From: Bacteroidota bacterium
GTDB taxonomy: Bacteria; Bacteroidota; Bacteroidia; Bacteroidales; F082
Assembly: GCA_016845105.1 (NCBI GenBank)
Contig: JAERTF010000193.1
Coordinates: forward strand, 1 to 47,011
DNA length: 47,011 nucleotides
Reading direction: 5' to 3'
In this document: positions 8,585 to 16,601 of the stretch, piece by piece
How the letters are laid out: every line of letters begins with the position of its first letter
Numbering within the stretch: position 1 is the stretch's first letter
The notes under the pieces: model-generated
Databases searched by the model: none
What the model saw: only the letters and a program-made list of their open reading frames with translations
What the model was told of the DNA's origin: nothing
Program-made: the position numbers and the translations under genes

Positions 8585-9577
8585 CTAGTTCTTAATGAAC
8601 TTAGATGATTGCATTCCTTTTTCGTTATGTACATTTACAATGTAAACACCAGTTTGAAGATCGGCAACATCAATTGTTACACTTGCTGTAGCAACTTCAA
8701 CTGTTCTTACCATTCTACCAGTAGCATCATACACATTAATTTGACTTACGTCAGTTGTATTGTCGATGTTTAGAATAGTTAGTACTGGGTTTGGATACAT
8801 GCTATAGGTGAATTCATTTGGCTCATTAAAAATACCAGCTGGCTTATCACCCCATATATCACTTATTTTTGAAATAGTTGCTGTGTCAACTTTTAATGTG
8901 CGGTTTATCTCTTCAGCCCATTCTCCATTATTCCAACTAGGCTCATTATTAATTACTCTAAAATATTTGTACTCATAATCACCTTCGTATAAAGTATAAT
9001 TTAATCTGTAGTACATTGCACTATCAGTAACTGGGCTCATTTTAAATGGTGCGAATGTTCCTGGTTGTGTCCAATCGGGACTATACATATTTCCAGAAAT
9101 ATACACCTCGTCAGTCGCAGGGTCAAATGGATCAGCATCTGTCATATTAACTGTAAATTCAATAACTATAGGTTTATTACCCCATACATTACTAATGGCA
9201 TCATCACCCAATGCATCACCTTGGATATAGATTTTACGGTTTGGATCACCGTTCCATTCACCATTATCCCAACTTGCAGCACCATCTATAACTCTGAAGT
9301 ATTTATATTGAACTTCGCCTGAGTCGATTGTTGCTGTGTGAGTGTAAATCATTGAACCAGGTTCAACAGGAACCATCAAAAAAGCAGGATCACTACCTGG
9401 TTGTGCCCAACCTGCAAAACTACCTGACATAAAAAGCTCGTCAGTTGCTGGATCAAAGGGATCAGCATCAGTCATATCAACAGTAAATGTGATTGAATAC
9501 TGTGTTTGCGCCATTACGTATGTTCCCATTAAAAAGAACATTGCGATAGCAAGAAATTTAAGTGTAGATTTTTTCAT
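8585..9577 (-). CDS. T9SS-secreted protein with two starch-binding-like modules
   Basis: The 330-residue product has a signal peptide (ending near VMAQ, residue 23) and two similar modules at about 26-135 and 137-245. Both start with TFTVDMTDADPFDPATDE and contain a YKYFRV segment and a W.NGEW motif. This layout resembles CBM20/CBM48-like beta-sandwiches, but the family assignment is by resemblance only. The C-terminal 75 residues form a type A T9SS sorting domain (YPNPV, later GVYIVNV, ending KFIKN). No catalytic residues or glycosidase domain are present. Location between the regulator gene and the amylase, plus a candidate LacI operator upstream, suggests a surface-attached or released starch-binding protein. 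A general surface protein is the alternative. Confidence 0.8.
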   Translation of the reverse strand: MKKSTLKFLAIAMFFLMGTYVMAQTQYSITFTVDMTDADPFDPATDELFMSGSFAGWAQPGSDPAFLMVPVEPGSMIYTHTATIDSGEVQYKYFRVIDGAASWDNGEWNGDPNRKIYIQGDALGDDAISNVWGNKPIVIEFTVNMTDADPFDPATDEVYISGNMYSPDWTQPGTFAPFKMSPVTDSAMYYRLNYTLYEGDYEYKYFRVINNEPSWNNGEWAEEINRTLKVDTATISKISDIWGDKPAGIFNEPNEFTYSMYPNPVLTILNIDNTTDVSQINVYDATGRMVRTVEVATASVTIDVADLQTGVYIVNVHNEKGMQSSKFIKN

Positions 9578-9637
9578 AATACTTATTATTTTAGTTAATA
9601 AAAATTTTTATTTCATTGTAATTTGGCTATTACACAA

Positions 9638-9645
9638 CAAAAATA
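9638..9645 (-). promoter_or_regulatory. Possible -7 box for the T9SS starch-binding gene
   Basis: On the minus strand the bases read TATTTTTG, matching TAnnTTTG, about 60 bases before the start codon. The candidate LacI operator core begins 98 bases further upstream. No clear TTTG -33 element is present. Confidence 0.4.
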
Positions 9646-9719
9646 ACTTTATTGTTTGTAAAATACCAGTATTAACTAAACTTTTTAGTTTTTTTATGAA
9701 AAGGGTTAATTATTTGATT

Positions 9720-9736
9720 AGGTGGAGTAACCACCT
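9720..9736. other. Perfect 6-bp hairpin downstream of the lacI-type gene
   Basis: AGGTGG (9720-9725) and CCACCT (9731-9736) flank a 5-base loop. The hairpin lies 38 bases after the stop of the minus-strand regulator gene but lacks a T run, so it is at best a weak terminator. The candidate operator begins 7 bases to its right. Confidence 0.4.
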
Positions 9737-9743
9737 GCTAGAA

Positions 9744-9753
9744 CAAACGATTG
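9744..9753. promoter_or_regulatory. Candidate LacI-family operator upstream of the T9SS starch-binding gene
   Basis: CAAACGATTG, flanked on the right by C, is identical to the core at 38756-38765 and differs by one base from the core of the palindrome at 51-64. It sits 98 bases beyond the putative -7 box at 9638-9645 and directly beside the gene for the LacI-type regulator. Confidence 0.5.
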
Positions 9754-9773
9754 CGATATTTTAAATTTGATAA

Positions 9774-10781
9774 TTAGCTCGATCCGCGTACTATAAGTTT
9801 AGTTTTTATAACATGCTTTGAGGGCTCATATTCTAAACTTTCATTTTTAATCCTTTCGAGTAAAATTGTCATAGCTTTTTTCCCAAGCATATAACCAAAT
9901 TGATCTATCGAGGTTAATTCCGGTTCACTTATTGTTGCATTTCTGCTGTTCTCGAACCCAACAATTTTTAAGTCTTCGGGTATACGAATACCTAGTTTTC
10001 TGGCAGTTTTCATAACTCCAAGTGCAGTAAGGTCATTTACAGCAAATATACCATCAGGTCTGTCAATTTTTTTAAGAACACTATTTGAAATCTTAATTGC
10101 TGATTCAAATGTATCACAGGAGTAAACTAAGTTTTTATCATACTTAATACCATGATGTTCAAGTGCATCAATGTATCCTTGTAGTCTATCTTTACCAAGT
10201 ATTAAATGCTGAGGAGCGGAATAAAAAGCAACTCGCTTGCATCCTGAGTTTAATAAATGATTTACAGCATCATATGCTCCGGTGTAGTCATCAACAACAA
10301 CAACGTCGGCTTGTAAATTATCAATTGCACGGTCATAAAAAACAATGGGGATCTCATTGTCAATGATTTGTTTAAAATGAGAAAAGTCCTTAGTCTCCTT
10401 TGAAAATGAAACAAGCATACCATCAACCCGATTGCCAAGCAAGGTTTGTGAAATAAGTACTTCACGCATATAAGATTCGTTGGATTGAACAACCAATACA
10501 TTGTAATTGTATTGATAGGCAACCTCTTCAATCCCATTAATTATGGTTGAGAAAAAATGATGTTCAACCTCCGGGACAATTAAACCTATGGTATTTGTAC
10601 GACTGTTTTTAAGATTTAATGCAATCAAATTGGGTTTATAACCAAGTAATTTGGCGAGTTCTTTTACAGCGTTTCTGGTCTTTATACTTATGTCTGGATG
10701 ATCCTTAAGTGACCTTGAAACAGTTGATGGTGATATGCCTAATTTTTCGGCAATGTCTTTAATTGTTACCTGTCGTTTCAT
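9774..10781 (-). CDS. LacI/GalR-family transcriptional regulator, probable starch regulator
   Basis: The 335-residue protein has the canonical N-terminal LacI helix-turn-helix (VTIKDIAEKLGISPSTVSRS at about 5-24) and a hinge helix near 45-60 (LGYKPNLIALNLKN). The rest is a periplasmic-binding-protein-like effector domain (TIGLIVPEVEHHFFSTI, later DGIFAVNDLTALGVM and GFENS). Family members bind palindromic DNA as dimers and sense a sugar. Its position between starch genes and the three matching palindromes make control of the starch genes the best guess. Sites about 90-100 bases before the proposed promoters would suit an activator better than a classical repressor. The ligand is not predictable from sequence. 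Confidence 0.92.
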   Translation of the reverse strand: MKRQVTIKDIAEKLGISPSTVSRSLKDHPDISIKTRNAVKELAKLLGYKPNLIALNLKNSRTNTIGLIVPEVEHHFFSTIINGIEEVAYQYNYNVLVVQSNESYMREVLISQTLLGNRVDGMLVSFSKETKDFSHFKQIIDNEIPIVFYDRAIDNLQADVVVVDDYTGAYDAVNHLLNSGCKRVAFYSAPQHLILGKDRLQGYIDALEHHGIKYDKNLVYSCDTFESAIKISNSVLKKIDRPDGIFAVNDLTALGVMKTARKLGIRIPEDLKIVGFENSRNATISEPELTSIDQFGYMLGKKAMTILLERIKNESLEYEPSKHVIKTKLIVRGSS

Positions 10782-10869
10782 GCTAGTGGCTATGCAATAA
10801 TGAAATATGGTGCAAAGTAGTTATTTTTTTGATAAGAAATATTGGAAATGTTTATGAGTAATAATCGAA

Positions 10870-11535
10870 TTATAAATAAGATTTTAGGGTAACTATATCA
10901 AGTAATTTAACTTTTTTGCCCTGGATACTAATTATCGAATCGCGACTTAATTCATTCATCGACCTGCTAAGAGATGGTCTGGTAACACCAAATAATTCAG
11001 CTAGTTGTGTTTGTGACTGAGGTAACAATATAGTATCGTTGTTTTGTTGAATATGCTGATTTAGTAAAAAATGAGCAATCTTGGCTTTGATGGATTTGAG
11101 GTTGAGAAAATTTATTTTCCGAGTTAGAAATTGTGTTTGGTTTGATATCAAATTGATAAAGTTGAGCTGTAGTTGTTTGTTTTCAAGTATTGTATTGGTA
11201 AAATCTCTTTTGTTTATTGCCATTATTTCGCAATGAGCATTGGCAAAAATAGAAACTGGATAATGACTAATATTACCAAATAGAAAGCCAGGGGCAAGTA
11301 ATCTGGGTGCTTCCATATCAGTAATCTTAACTGTTTTTCCATTATAATCCGACATTTCGTTTTTTACCGACCCGACTAATAGTATTAGTTGCTGAATAAC
11401 TTCGTCTTGAGCATAAACAATTACTTCTTGCTTCTTGTAGTTTTTTATCTGATAATTAAATTGAGAAAGACAGTGGTTCTTTTCATTATCGGACATATTT
11501 TTAAATAGTCCGCTTTTAGTAAGTATTTCTAGCAT
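10870..11535 (-). CDS. Crp/Fnr-family regulator (HcpR-like)
   Basis: The 221-residue protein has an N-terminal cyclic-nucleotide-binding-like beta domain (about 15-120) and a C-terminal winged-helix domain (about 145-215) with the recognition region AELFGVTRPSLSRSMNEL. No cysteine cluster of the Fnr iron-sulfur type is visible, so oxygen sensing through a 4Fe-4S cluster is unlikely. It is divergent from hcp with a perfect palindrome between them. In other bacteria HcpR-type regulators of this family control hcp in response to nitric oxide or nitrite. The HcpR assignment here comes from that arrangement plus the domain content, so it is likely but not certain. Confidence 0.85.
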   Translation of the reverse strand: MLEILTKSGLFKNMSDNEKNHCLSQFNYQIKNYKKQEVIVYAQDEVIQQLILLVGSVKNEMSDYNGKTVKITDMEAPRLLAPGFLFGNISHYPVSIFANAHCEIMAINKRDFTNTILENKQLQLNFINLISNQTQFLTRKINFLNLKSIKAKIAHFLLNQHIQQNNDTILLPQSQTQLAELFGVTRPSLSRSMNELSRDSIISIQGKKVKLLDIVTLKSYL

Positions 11536-11574
11536 CGTTTTTTTTTTACAAAACTAGGATTATTATTTCCATTT

Positions 11575-11590
11575 TGTAACAATTGTTACA
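11575..11590. promoter_or_regulatory. Crp/Fnr-type operator between the regulator gene and hcp
   Basis: TGTAACAATTGTTACA is a perfect 16-bp palindrome of the Crp/Fnr class. A near-consensus -7 box (TTAATTTG, 11613-11620) places its centre about 42 bases before the likely hcp start site, the position of class II activation. It is also about 47 bases before the regulator's own start codon, so autoregulation is possible. Confidence 0.7.
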
Positions 11591-11676
11591 CCTAATTCGG
11601 AAATAAAGTACTTTAATTTGCATTTATAATTAGAGTTCAATTATTTAATAAAATACAAACTAAAAAATATATAATA

Positions 11677-13338
11677 ATGAGTATGTTTTGTTATCAATGT
11701 CAGGAAGCAGCGAAGGGAATAGGCTGCGAAATTAAAGGTGTGTGTGGTAAAGATGATCAGGTATCTAATCTACAGGATCTCTTGATTTATGTTACTAAAG
11801 GTGTATCCATACTTGTAAATTTGGGAAACCAGAATGGTGTAAGTATAGCAAAAGCTGATCAATATGTGTTTGAAGCTCTGTTTACTACAATTACCAATGC
11901 AAACTTCGACAATAAGGCAATAGTTGATAAAATTAAAGAAGGTTTTGCTATTCGCGAGATTGTTAAAACTGAATTGCAAGTTAAAGGTGTGGGTATTCCT
12001 GAGAAACTTCATAGCAGCACTAAGTGGATGGGAACCGAAGATGAGTTTGATTTAAAAGCCACAAAAGTTGGAGTTCTAGCAATAGGAAACGAAGATATTA
12101 GGTCACTTAACGAATTGTTAATTTATGGCTTAAAAGGTATGGCGGCATATGCCGAGCATGCATCTACCTTGGGATATCTTAGTGGTGATGTATTTGAATT
12201 TATGCATCGAGGATTAGCTGCTACAACCGAGGAACATAGTGCCGATGAGCTTGTAGCTTTAGTACTTGAGTGTGGTAAATTTGGTGTCGATGTAATGGCC
12301 TTATTAGATAAGGCAAATACAGAAACCTATGGTAACCCTGAAATTACAGAAGTAAATTTGGGCGTAAGAAATAACCCGGGGATTCTAATTTCTGGCCACG
12401 ACCTTAAAGATATGGAGCTATTGCTAAAACAAACAGAAGGCACCGGAGTTGATGTATATACACATAGTGAAATGCTCCCTGCTCATTATTATCCTGCCTT
12501 TAAAAAATACGAACACTTTGTTGGTAATTATGGAAATGCCTGGTGGAAACAGAAAGAAGAATTTACTTCTTTTAATGGACCAATTTTGTTTACAACAAAC
12601 TGTATTGTGCCTCCATCAAAATCAGCAACATATAAAGACAAAATTTATACTACTGGGTCATCAGGATTATTCGGAGCAACACATATTGATGCCAACGAAA
12701 AGGGCGAAAAAGACTTTAGTATTATCATTGAGCATGCAAAAAAATGTGAAGCTCCAATTGAAATAGAAACTGGGAAAATCGTAGGTGGATTTGCTCATAA
12801 TCAGGTAATTGCTTTGGCTGATAAAGTTGTTGATGCTGTAAAAACTGGAGCTATTAAGAAATTCTTTGTGATGGCAGGTTGTGATGGTAGAATGAAAGGA
12901 AGAGAATACTATTCAGAATTCGCCCAGGAACTACCAAAAGATACAGTAATACTAACTGCAGGTTGTGCCAAATACAGATATAACAAACTTGAATTGGGAG
13001 ATATTGGCGGAATACCAAGAGTGTTGGATGCCGGACAATGCAACGATTCATATTCATTGGCAGTAATAGCTTTAAAACTAAAAGAAGTTTTTGAACTTAA
13101 TGATATTAATGATTTGCCAATCGTTTATAATATAGCATGGTACGAGCAAAAAGCTGTTATAGTATTGCTTGCCCTACTACATTTAGGAGTAAAAGATATT
13201 CATTTGGGACCAACACTTCCTGCATTCTTATCACCAAATGTGGCAAATGTTCTTGTTGAGAATTTCGGTATTTCTGGTATAAGTGATGTAAAATCAGACA
13301 TTAATAAGATGATGGGAGTTGAACTAGAGGAAGCTTAA
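11677..13338 (+). CDS. hcp: Hybrid-cluster protein (hydroxylamine reductase / NO reductase type)
   Basis: Hcp carries a 4Fe-4S cluster and a hybrid 4Fe-2S-2O cluster, and detoxifies nitric oxide or hydroxylamine in anaerobic cells. The N-terminal ligands are Cys5, Cys8, Cys17 and Cys23 (spacing CX2CX8CX5C), the class I pattern of strict anaerobes. Hybrid-cluster ligands are recognisable in GHD and HSEM near residues 235-262, NCIVPP near 308, AGCDGR near 400, AGCAKYRYN near 428, AGQCNDS near 452 and YEQKAV near 488. The length of 553 residues is full. No hcr reductase gene is adjacent. The divergent Crp/Fnr gene and the palindrome suggest induction by nitrosative stress. Confidence 0.95.
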   Translation: MSMFCYQCQEAAKGIGCEIKGVCGKDDQVSNLQDLLIYVTKGVSILVNLGNQNGVSIAKADQYVFEALFTTITNANFDNKAIVDKIKEGFAIREIVKTELQVKGVGIPEKLHSSTKWMGTEDEFDLKATKVGVLAIGNEDIRSLNELLIYGLKGMAAYAEHASTLGYLSGDVFEFMHRGLAATTEEHSADELVALVLECGKFGVDVMALLDKANTETYGNPEITEVNLGVRNNPGILISGHDLKDMELLLKQTEGTGVDVYTHSEMLPAHYYPAFKKYEHFVGNYGNAWWKQKEEFTSFNGPILFTTNCIVPPSKSATYKDKIYTTGSSGLFGATHIDANEKGEKDFSIIIEHAKKCEAPIEIETGKIVGGFAHNQVIALADKVVDAVKTGAIKKFFVMAGCDGRMKGREYYSEFAQELPKDTVILTAGCAKYRYNKLELGDIGGIPRVLDAGQCNDSYSLAVIALKLKEVFELNDINDLPIVYNIAWYEQKAVIVLLALLHLGVKDIHLGPTLPAFLSPNVANVLVENFGISGISDVKSDINKMMGVELEEA

Positions 13339-13347
13339 TGTAGTTGT

Positions 13348-13421
13348 TGTCATTCTGAACGCAGTGAAGAATCTCTACTATAAAGGTTTAGTAATGAGAT
13401 TCTTCGCTATGCTCAGAATGG
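13348..13421. repeat. Dispersed REP-like repeat, copy 2, forming a long imperfect hairpin
   Basis: The left arm (13350-13375) is the same repeat as at 8448-8477 with one substitution. The right arm (13396-13421) is its diverged inverted copy, and the inner bases TACTA and TAGTA extend the stem. It lies between the convergent hcp and ansA genes, where such a hairpin could serve as a two-way transcription end, although no strong T run follows on either side. Confidence 0.75.
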
Positions 13422-13435
13422 CAAAATATTATGAT

Positions 13436-14467
13436 TTAACATACAGTAACTTCACCTCGCAAGGATTTGCTTAGTAGTTTTCTTATAGTCTCCCTATCAT
13501 ATCCTTCACCCAATAAATACATTAGCTTTGTAATAGCAGCTTCGGGAGTTATATCGCCTCCGCTTATAACACCGGAAGTCTCTAATCCGACACTAGTTTC
13601 ATATTTGCCATGTTCAACAGATCCCGAGAGACACTGCGTTACGTTTAGTACTATTATACCTTTGTCATTTGCATTTTTAAGTTTGTTGATAAACCATTTT
13701 TCTGAAGGAGCATTACCCGAACCAAAGCTCTCCATTACCACAGCCTTTAAGCCTTGAATATCTAAAAATGAATCAATAAATTCTTCACTAATACCAGGAA
13801 ATAGTTTTAAGAAAGCAACATTTGAATCCATCTTCTTATGGATTTTCAATTTTTTAAAATTTGGTTTTAGGATTATATTTTTGTTGTATTTGATTGAAAT
13901 TCCCACATCTGCAAGTAACGGTAGATTACCAGAAACAAAAGCATTGAAGTTCTCAGCATTATATTTTGTGGTTCTATTGGCACGCATCAAGTGATTCTCA
14001 AAGTAGATGCATACTTCAGGTACGATAGGAGTTTCATCTATTTTATCCGATGCAATTTCAATTGAAGTAATTAAGTTCTCACGACCATCTGTTCGTAATA
14101 CCCCAAGTGGCAATTGTGATCCTGTGAATACTACTGGTTTATTTAAATTTTCGAGCATAAAGCTAAGTGCAGATGCTGTATATGCCATAGTATCAGATCC
14201 GTGTAATACTACAAATCCATCATATTCTTCATAGTTGTTCTTTATAATCTGAGCTAATTCTGACCAAATTTTTGGATTCATATTTGATGAATCAAGAATT
14301 GGGTCGAAACAAACAAAATCAAGTTTAAAATTGAACCTGTTTAATTCAGGTATTTGATTATTGATGTTATTAAAATTGAAAGGGACTAGTACACCTGTAT
14401 TTTTATCCGTTATCATTCCAATGGTACCACCTGTATATATTATCAATATTGAAGTTTCTTCAATCAT
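13436..14467 (-). CDS. ansA: Type I (cytoplasmic) L-asparaginase
   Basis: The enzyme hydrolyses asparagine to aspartate and ammonia. The 343-residue protein begins without a signal peptide. It shows the first active-site motif IYTGGTIGM at about 9-17 and the second, VVLHGSDTMAYTAS, near residues 86-99, followed by KPVVFTGSQLPLG. These residues are conserved in class I AnsA enzymes. Only one base separates it from the tatD stop, so the two are almost certainly co-transcribed, an arrangement common in this phylum. Confidence 0.93.
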   Translation of the reverse strand: MIEETSILIIYTGGTIGMITDKNTGVLVPFNFNNINNQIPELNRFNFKLDFVCFDPILDSSNMNPKIWSELAQIIKNNYEEYDGFVVLHGSDTMAYTASALSFMLENLNKPVVFTGSQLPLGVLRTDGRENLITSIEIASDKIDETPIVPEVCIYFENHLMRANRTTKYNAENFNAFVSGNLPLLADVGISIKYNKNIILKPNFKKLKIHKKMDSNVAFLKLFPGISEEFIDSFLDIQGLKAVVMESFGSGNAPSEKWFINKLKNANDKGIIVLNVTQCLSGSVEHGKYETSVGLETSGVISGGDITPEAAITKLMYLLGEGYDRETIRKLLSKSLRGEVTVC

Positions 14468-14468
14468 G

Positions 14469-15239
14469 TTAATTCATTTTAAAAAGATTATTTGCATTTG
14501 CCGTAGTTGTTTCCACAATACTACCTAACGATACTCCTTTAATATCAGCCATTTTTTGTGCAACATAAGTTAAATATGAGCTTTGATTACGCTTTCCGCG
14601 ATAGGGTACAGGAGTTAAAAAAGGAGAATCAGTTTCTAAAACTAAGTGTTTCATATGAATATCCTTCACAGTTTCTGAGAGACCAGAATTTTTGAAGGTT
14701 ACAATTCCGCCAATTCCCATTGAGAACCCAAGTTCGATTATTTTGTTTGCCTCAGCAATTGTACCGGTAAAGCAGTGAAAAATACCGATTAATTCATCAG
14801 TCGATTCTTCTTTCAAAATTGGATATATCTCATTGAAAGAATCACGGGTATGTATCACTGCTGGCAGTTGATGTTTTTTTGCCAACTTAAGTTGTCTTCT
14901 AAATGCATCCTTTTGTTGTTCGAAATAAGTATCATCCCAATAAAGATCGATTCCAATTTCTCCAATGGCAACAAAATTTTGGTTATCCATTTTATAATCA
15001 ACAAATTTCAATTCAACCTCATAATCATCTTTAACTGAGGTAGGGTGTAAACCCATCATTGGCAGACAGTTGTTGGGGAAATTAGATGATAAATCCATCA
15101 TTGATTCATAAGTTGAGCTATCAATGGCAGGCAATAGCATTATATCAACATCATGATTAATAGCATTTTGCACAACTTCATTTCTGTCGTCCGAATAGTT
15201 ATCCAAATATAGGTGAGTATGAGTATCTATAAGCTTCAT
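14469..15239 (-). CDS. tatD: TatD-family metal-dependent hydrolase / DNase
   Basis: The 256-residue TIM-barrel hydrolase has the metal-binding start IDTHTHLYLD (residues 4-13), GEIGIDLYW around 94-102, VIHTRDSF around 130-137, GIFHCFTG near 152-159 and LETDSPFLTP near 202-211. These are the family's conserved metal ligands. TatD proteins act as 3'-5' exonucleases and DNA or D-aminoacyl-tRNA hydrolases, and the exact substrate is open. It is the first gene of a pair with ansA and is divergent from the LOG-family gene 39 bases away. Confidence 0.93.
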   Translation of the reverse strand: MKLIDTHTHLYLDNYSDDRNEVVQNAINHDVDIMLLPAIDSSTYESMMDLSSNFPNNCLPMMGLHPTSVKDDYEVELKFVDYKMDNQNFVAIGEIGIDLYWDDTYFEQQKDAFRRQLKLAKKHQLPAVIHTRDSFNEIYPILKEESTDELIGIFHCFTGTIAEANKIIELGFSMGIGGIVTFKNSGLSETVKDIHMKHLVLETDSPFLTPVPYRGKRNQSSYLTYVAQKMADIKGVSLGSIVETTTANANNLFKMN

Positions 15240-15243
15240 TTGG

Positions 15244-15262
15244 CAAAATTAACCTAATTTTG
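15244..15262. promoter_or_regulatory. Back-to-back -7 boxes between tatD and the LOG-family gene
   Basis: Two TAATTTTG boxes sit side by side in opposite directions: minus strand at 15244-15251 and plus strand at 15255-15262. The minus-strand box ends 4 bases before the tatD start codon, so a transcript from it would be leaderless or nearly so. -33 elements are not evident. Confidence 0.35.
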
Positions 15263-15278
15263 TTATTCTAAAATAAGC

Positions 15279-15881
15279 ATGTATATGAGAAGAATTTGTG
15301 TTTTTTGTGGTTCTAGTATGGGTAATAAAGAGGAATATAAAAGTGCTGCAAAAAAGGTAGGGGAATACTTGTTAGATAAAAAAATTGAATTGATTTATGG
15401 AGGTGCCAATGTTGGATTAATGAAAATTATTGCCGATGAGGTACTGAATGGCGGAGTAAAAGTTATTGGAATTATGCCTCATATGCTTATCGAAAAAGAA
15501 GTGGAGCACAAAGGTATAACAGAACTTATTAGTGTCGAAACCATGTCTGAACGAAAAGACTTAATGGCAAGCATGTCAGATGGTTTTATTGCAATGCCGG
15601 GTGGATTTGGAACTTTGGATGAACTTTCGGAGATACTTACTCATAATCAACTTAGAATTTCTGATAAACCCATAGGATTATTAAATACCGAAGGTTATTA
15701 TGATAATTTATTGAAGTTTCTTGATGATTGTGTAGCTTTTGGTTTTGTAAGAGTAGAACATAGAAATAATATAATCGTATCTTCAAATATTGATGAGCTG
15801 GTAACTAAAATGAATGAATATAAGCCTATTGTTACAAAGAAGTGGATCCAGGATATTAAAATAGAAAGTAATGGGGGCTGA
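15279..15881 (+). CDS. LOG-family nucleotide phosphoribohydrolase
   Basis: LOG (Lonely Guy) family proteins cleave nucleoside 5'-monophosphates, such as cytokinin ribotides or AMP, to a free base and ribose 5-phosphate. The 200-residue protein has the Rossmann start ICVFCGSSMG, LIYGGANVGLM near 39-49 and the family signature PGGFGTLDE near 107-115, together with SERKDLM, part of the conserved arginine/lysine region. The start could also be two codons later (MRRIC). It is a stand-alone cytoplasmic enzyme of unknown role here. Confidence 0.9.
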   Translation: MYMRRICVFCGSSMGNKEEYKSAAKKVGEYLLDKKIELIYGGANVGLMKIIADEVLNGGVKVIGIMPHMLIEKEVEHKGITELISVETMSERKDLMASMSDGFIAMPGGFGTLDELSEILTHNQLRISDKPIGLLNTEGYYDNLLKFLDDCVAFGFVRVEHRNNIIVSSNIDELVTKMNEYKPIVTKKWIQDIKIESNGG

Positions 15882-15958
15882 GTTTGCAATTAAAAAAAAG
15901 TTGGATCAGAAATATAAATTTCTTCTTCTTTTTTAAACATCACCTATAATAAATAAAA

Positions 15959-16510
15959 ATGAAAATAGTAGGAATAACAGGAACTATTGGGGCTGGTAAG
16001 GGTACAATTGTAGATTATCTTGTAAAAGAAAAAGGATTTATGCACTATTCGGTTAGGTCATATCTAATTGAAGAAATAAAAAAAAGAGGATTACCAGTGA
16101 ATAGGGACTCAATGACTAAGGTGGCTAATGACCTAAGGGCTAAACACTCACCTTCATATATAATCGAACAATTGTATAATACATCTATTAACAGAGGAGG
16201 CAATGCAATTATTGAAAGTATTAGAACACCGGGGGAAGTAGAGTTTTTAAAGAGGCAGGGAAATTTTTATCTTATTGCCGTTGATGCTGATTCGAAGATT
16301 AGATATAAGCGAATTTCAAAAAGAGCTTCTTCTACTGATGGCATAAGTTATGATGTTTTTTTGGCAAACGAGAAAAGAGAATTGTCAACCACAGATCCCA
16401 ACAAACAAAATTTAAGTAGCTGTATAAATATGGCTGATATCGTTTTTAATAATAATGGTTCGATGGATGAACTAAATTTCCAACTTGAATCACAACTACA
16501 AGTTATTTAA
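15959..16510 (+). CDS. P-loop kinase-like protein (dephospho-CoA-kinase-like / UPF0200-like)
   Basis: The 183-residue protein begins with a clear nucleotide-binding loop, GITGTIGAGKGT (residues 5-16). It continues with a nucleoside-kinase-like body containing VRSYLIEEIKKRG, RDSMTKVANDLR and IIESIRTPGEVEFL, then a lid-like stretch with several basic residues (IRYKRISKRASS). This is reminiscent of dephospho-CoA kinase and of the archaeal-type UPF0200 nucleotide kinases. It is short for CoaE and lacks the usual CoaE ending, so I do not call it coaE. Likely activity is phosphoryl transfer to a small nucleotide-like substrate. The neighbours give no further clue. Confidence 0.7.
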   Translation: MKIVGITGTIGAGKGTIVDYLVKEKGFMHYSVRSYLIEEIKKRGLPVNRDSMTKVANDLRAKHSPSYIIEQLYNTSINRGGNAIIESIRTPGEVEFLKRQGNFYLIAVDADSKIRYKRISKRASSTDGISYDVFLANEKRELSTTDPNKQNLSSCINMADIVFNNNGSMDELNFQLESQLQVI

Positions 16511-16546
16511 CTAAATTTAACGGGCAGGATTTTAAACTAACCAGTA

Positions 16547-16578
16547 ATTGTTACATATTAATTAAATATTTAGATTTG
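16547..16578 (+). promoter_or_regulatory. Promoter of the outer-membrane barrel gene
   Basis: ATTG at 16547-16550 and TAGATTTG at 16571-16578 are 20 bases apart, which fits the TTTG-N19-21-TAnnTTTG layout of this phylum. Transcription would start about 15-20 bases before the ATG at 16602. Confidence 0.5.
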
Positions 16579-16601
16579 TATTTGAATTAAACCTTCAATA
16601 T

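Noticed and set aside
9674-9695. AT-rich hairpin AACTAAA/TTTAGTT with a T run on the plus strand
   Set aside because: No plus-strand gene or promoter precedes it, and it lies in the promoter region of the minus-strand T9SS gene; probably chance in AT-rich DNA.
16544-16559. Half-match to the Crp/Fnr palindrome before the barrel protein gene (AATTGTTACA)
   Set aside because: Only one arm matches; it coincides with the -33 region and is likely accidental.
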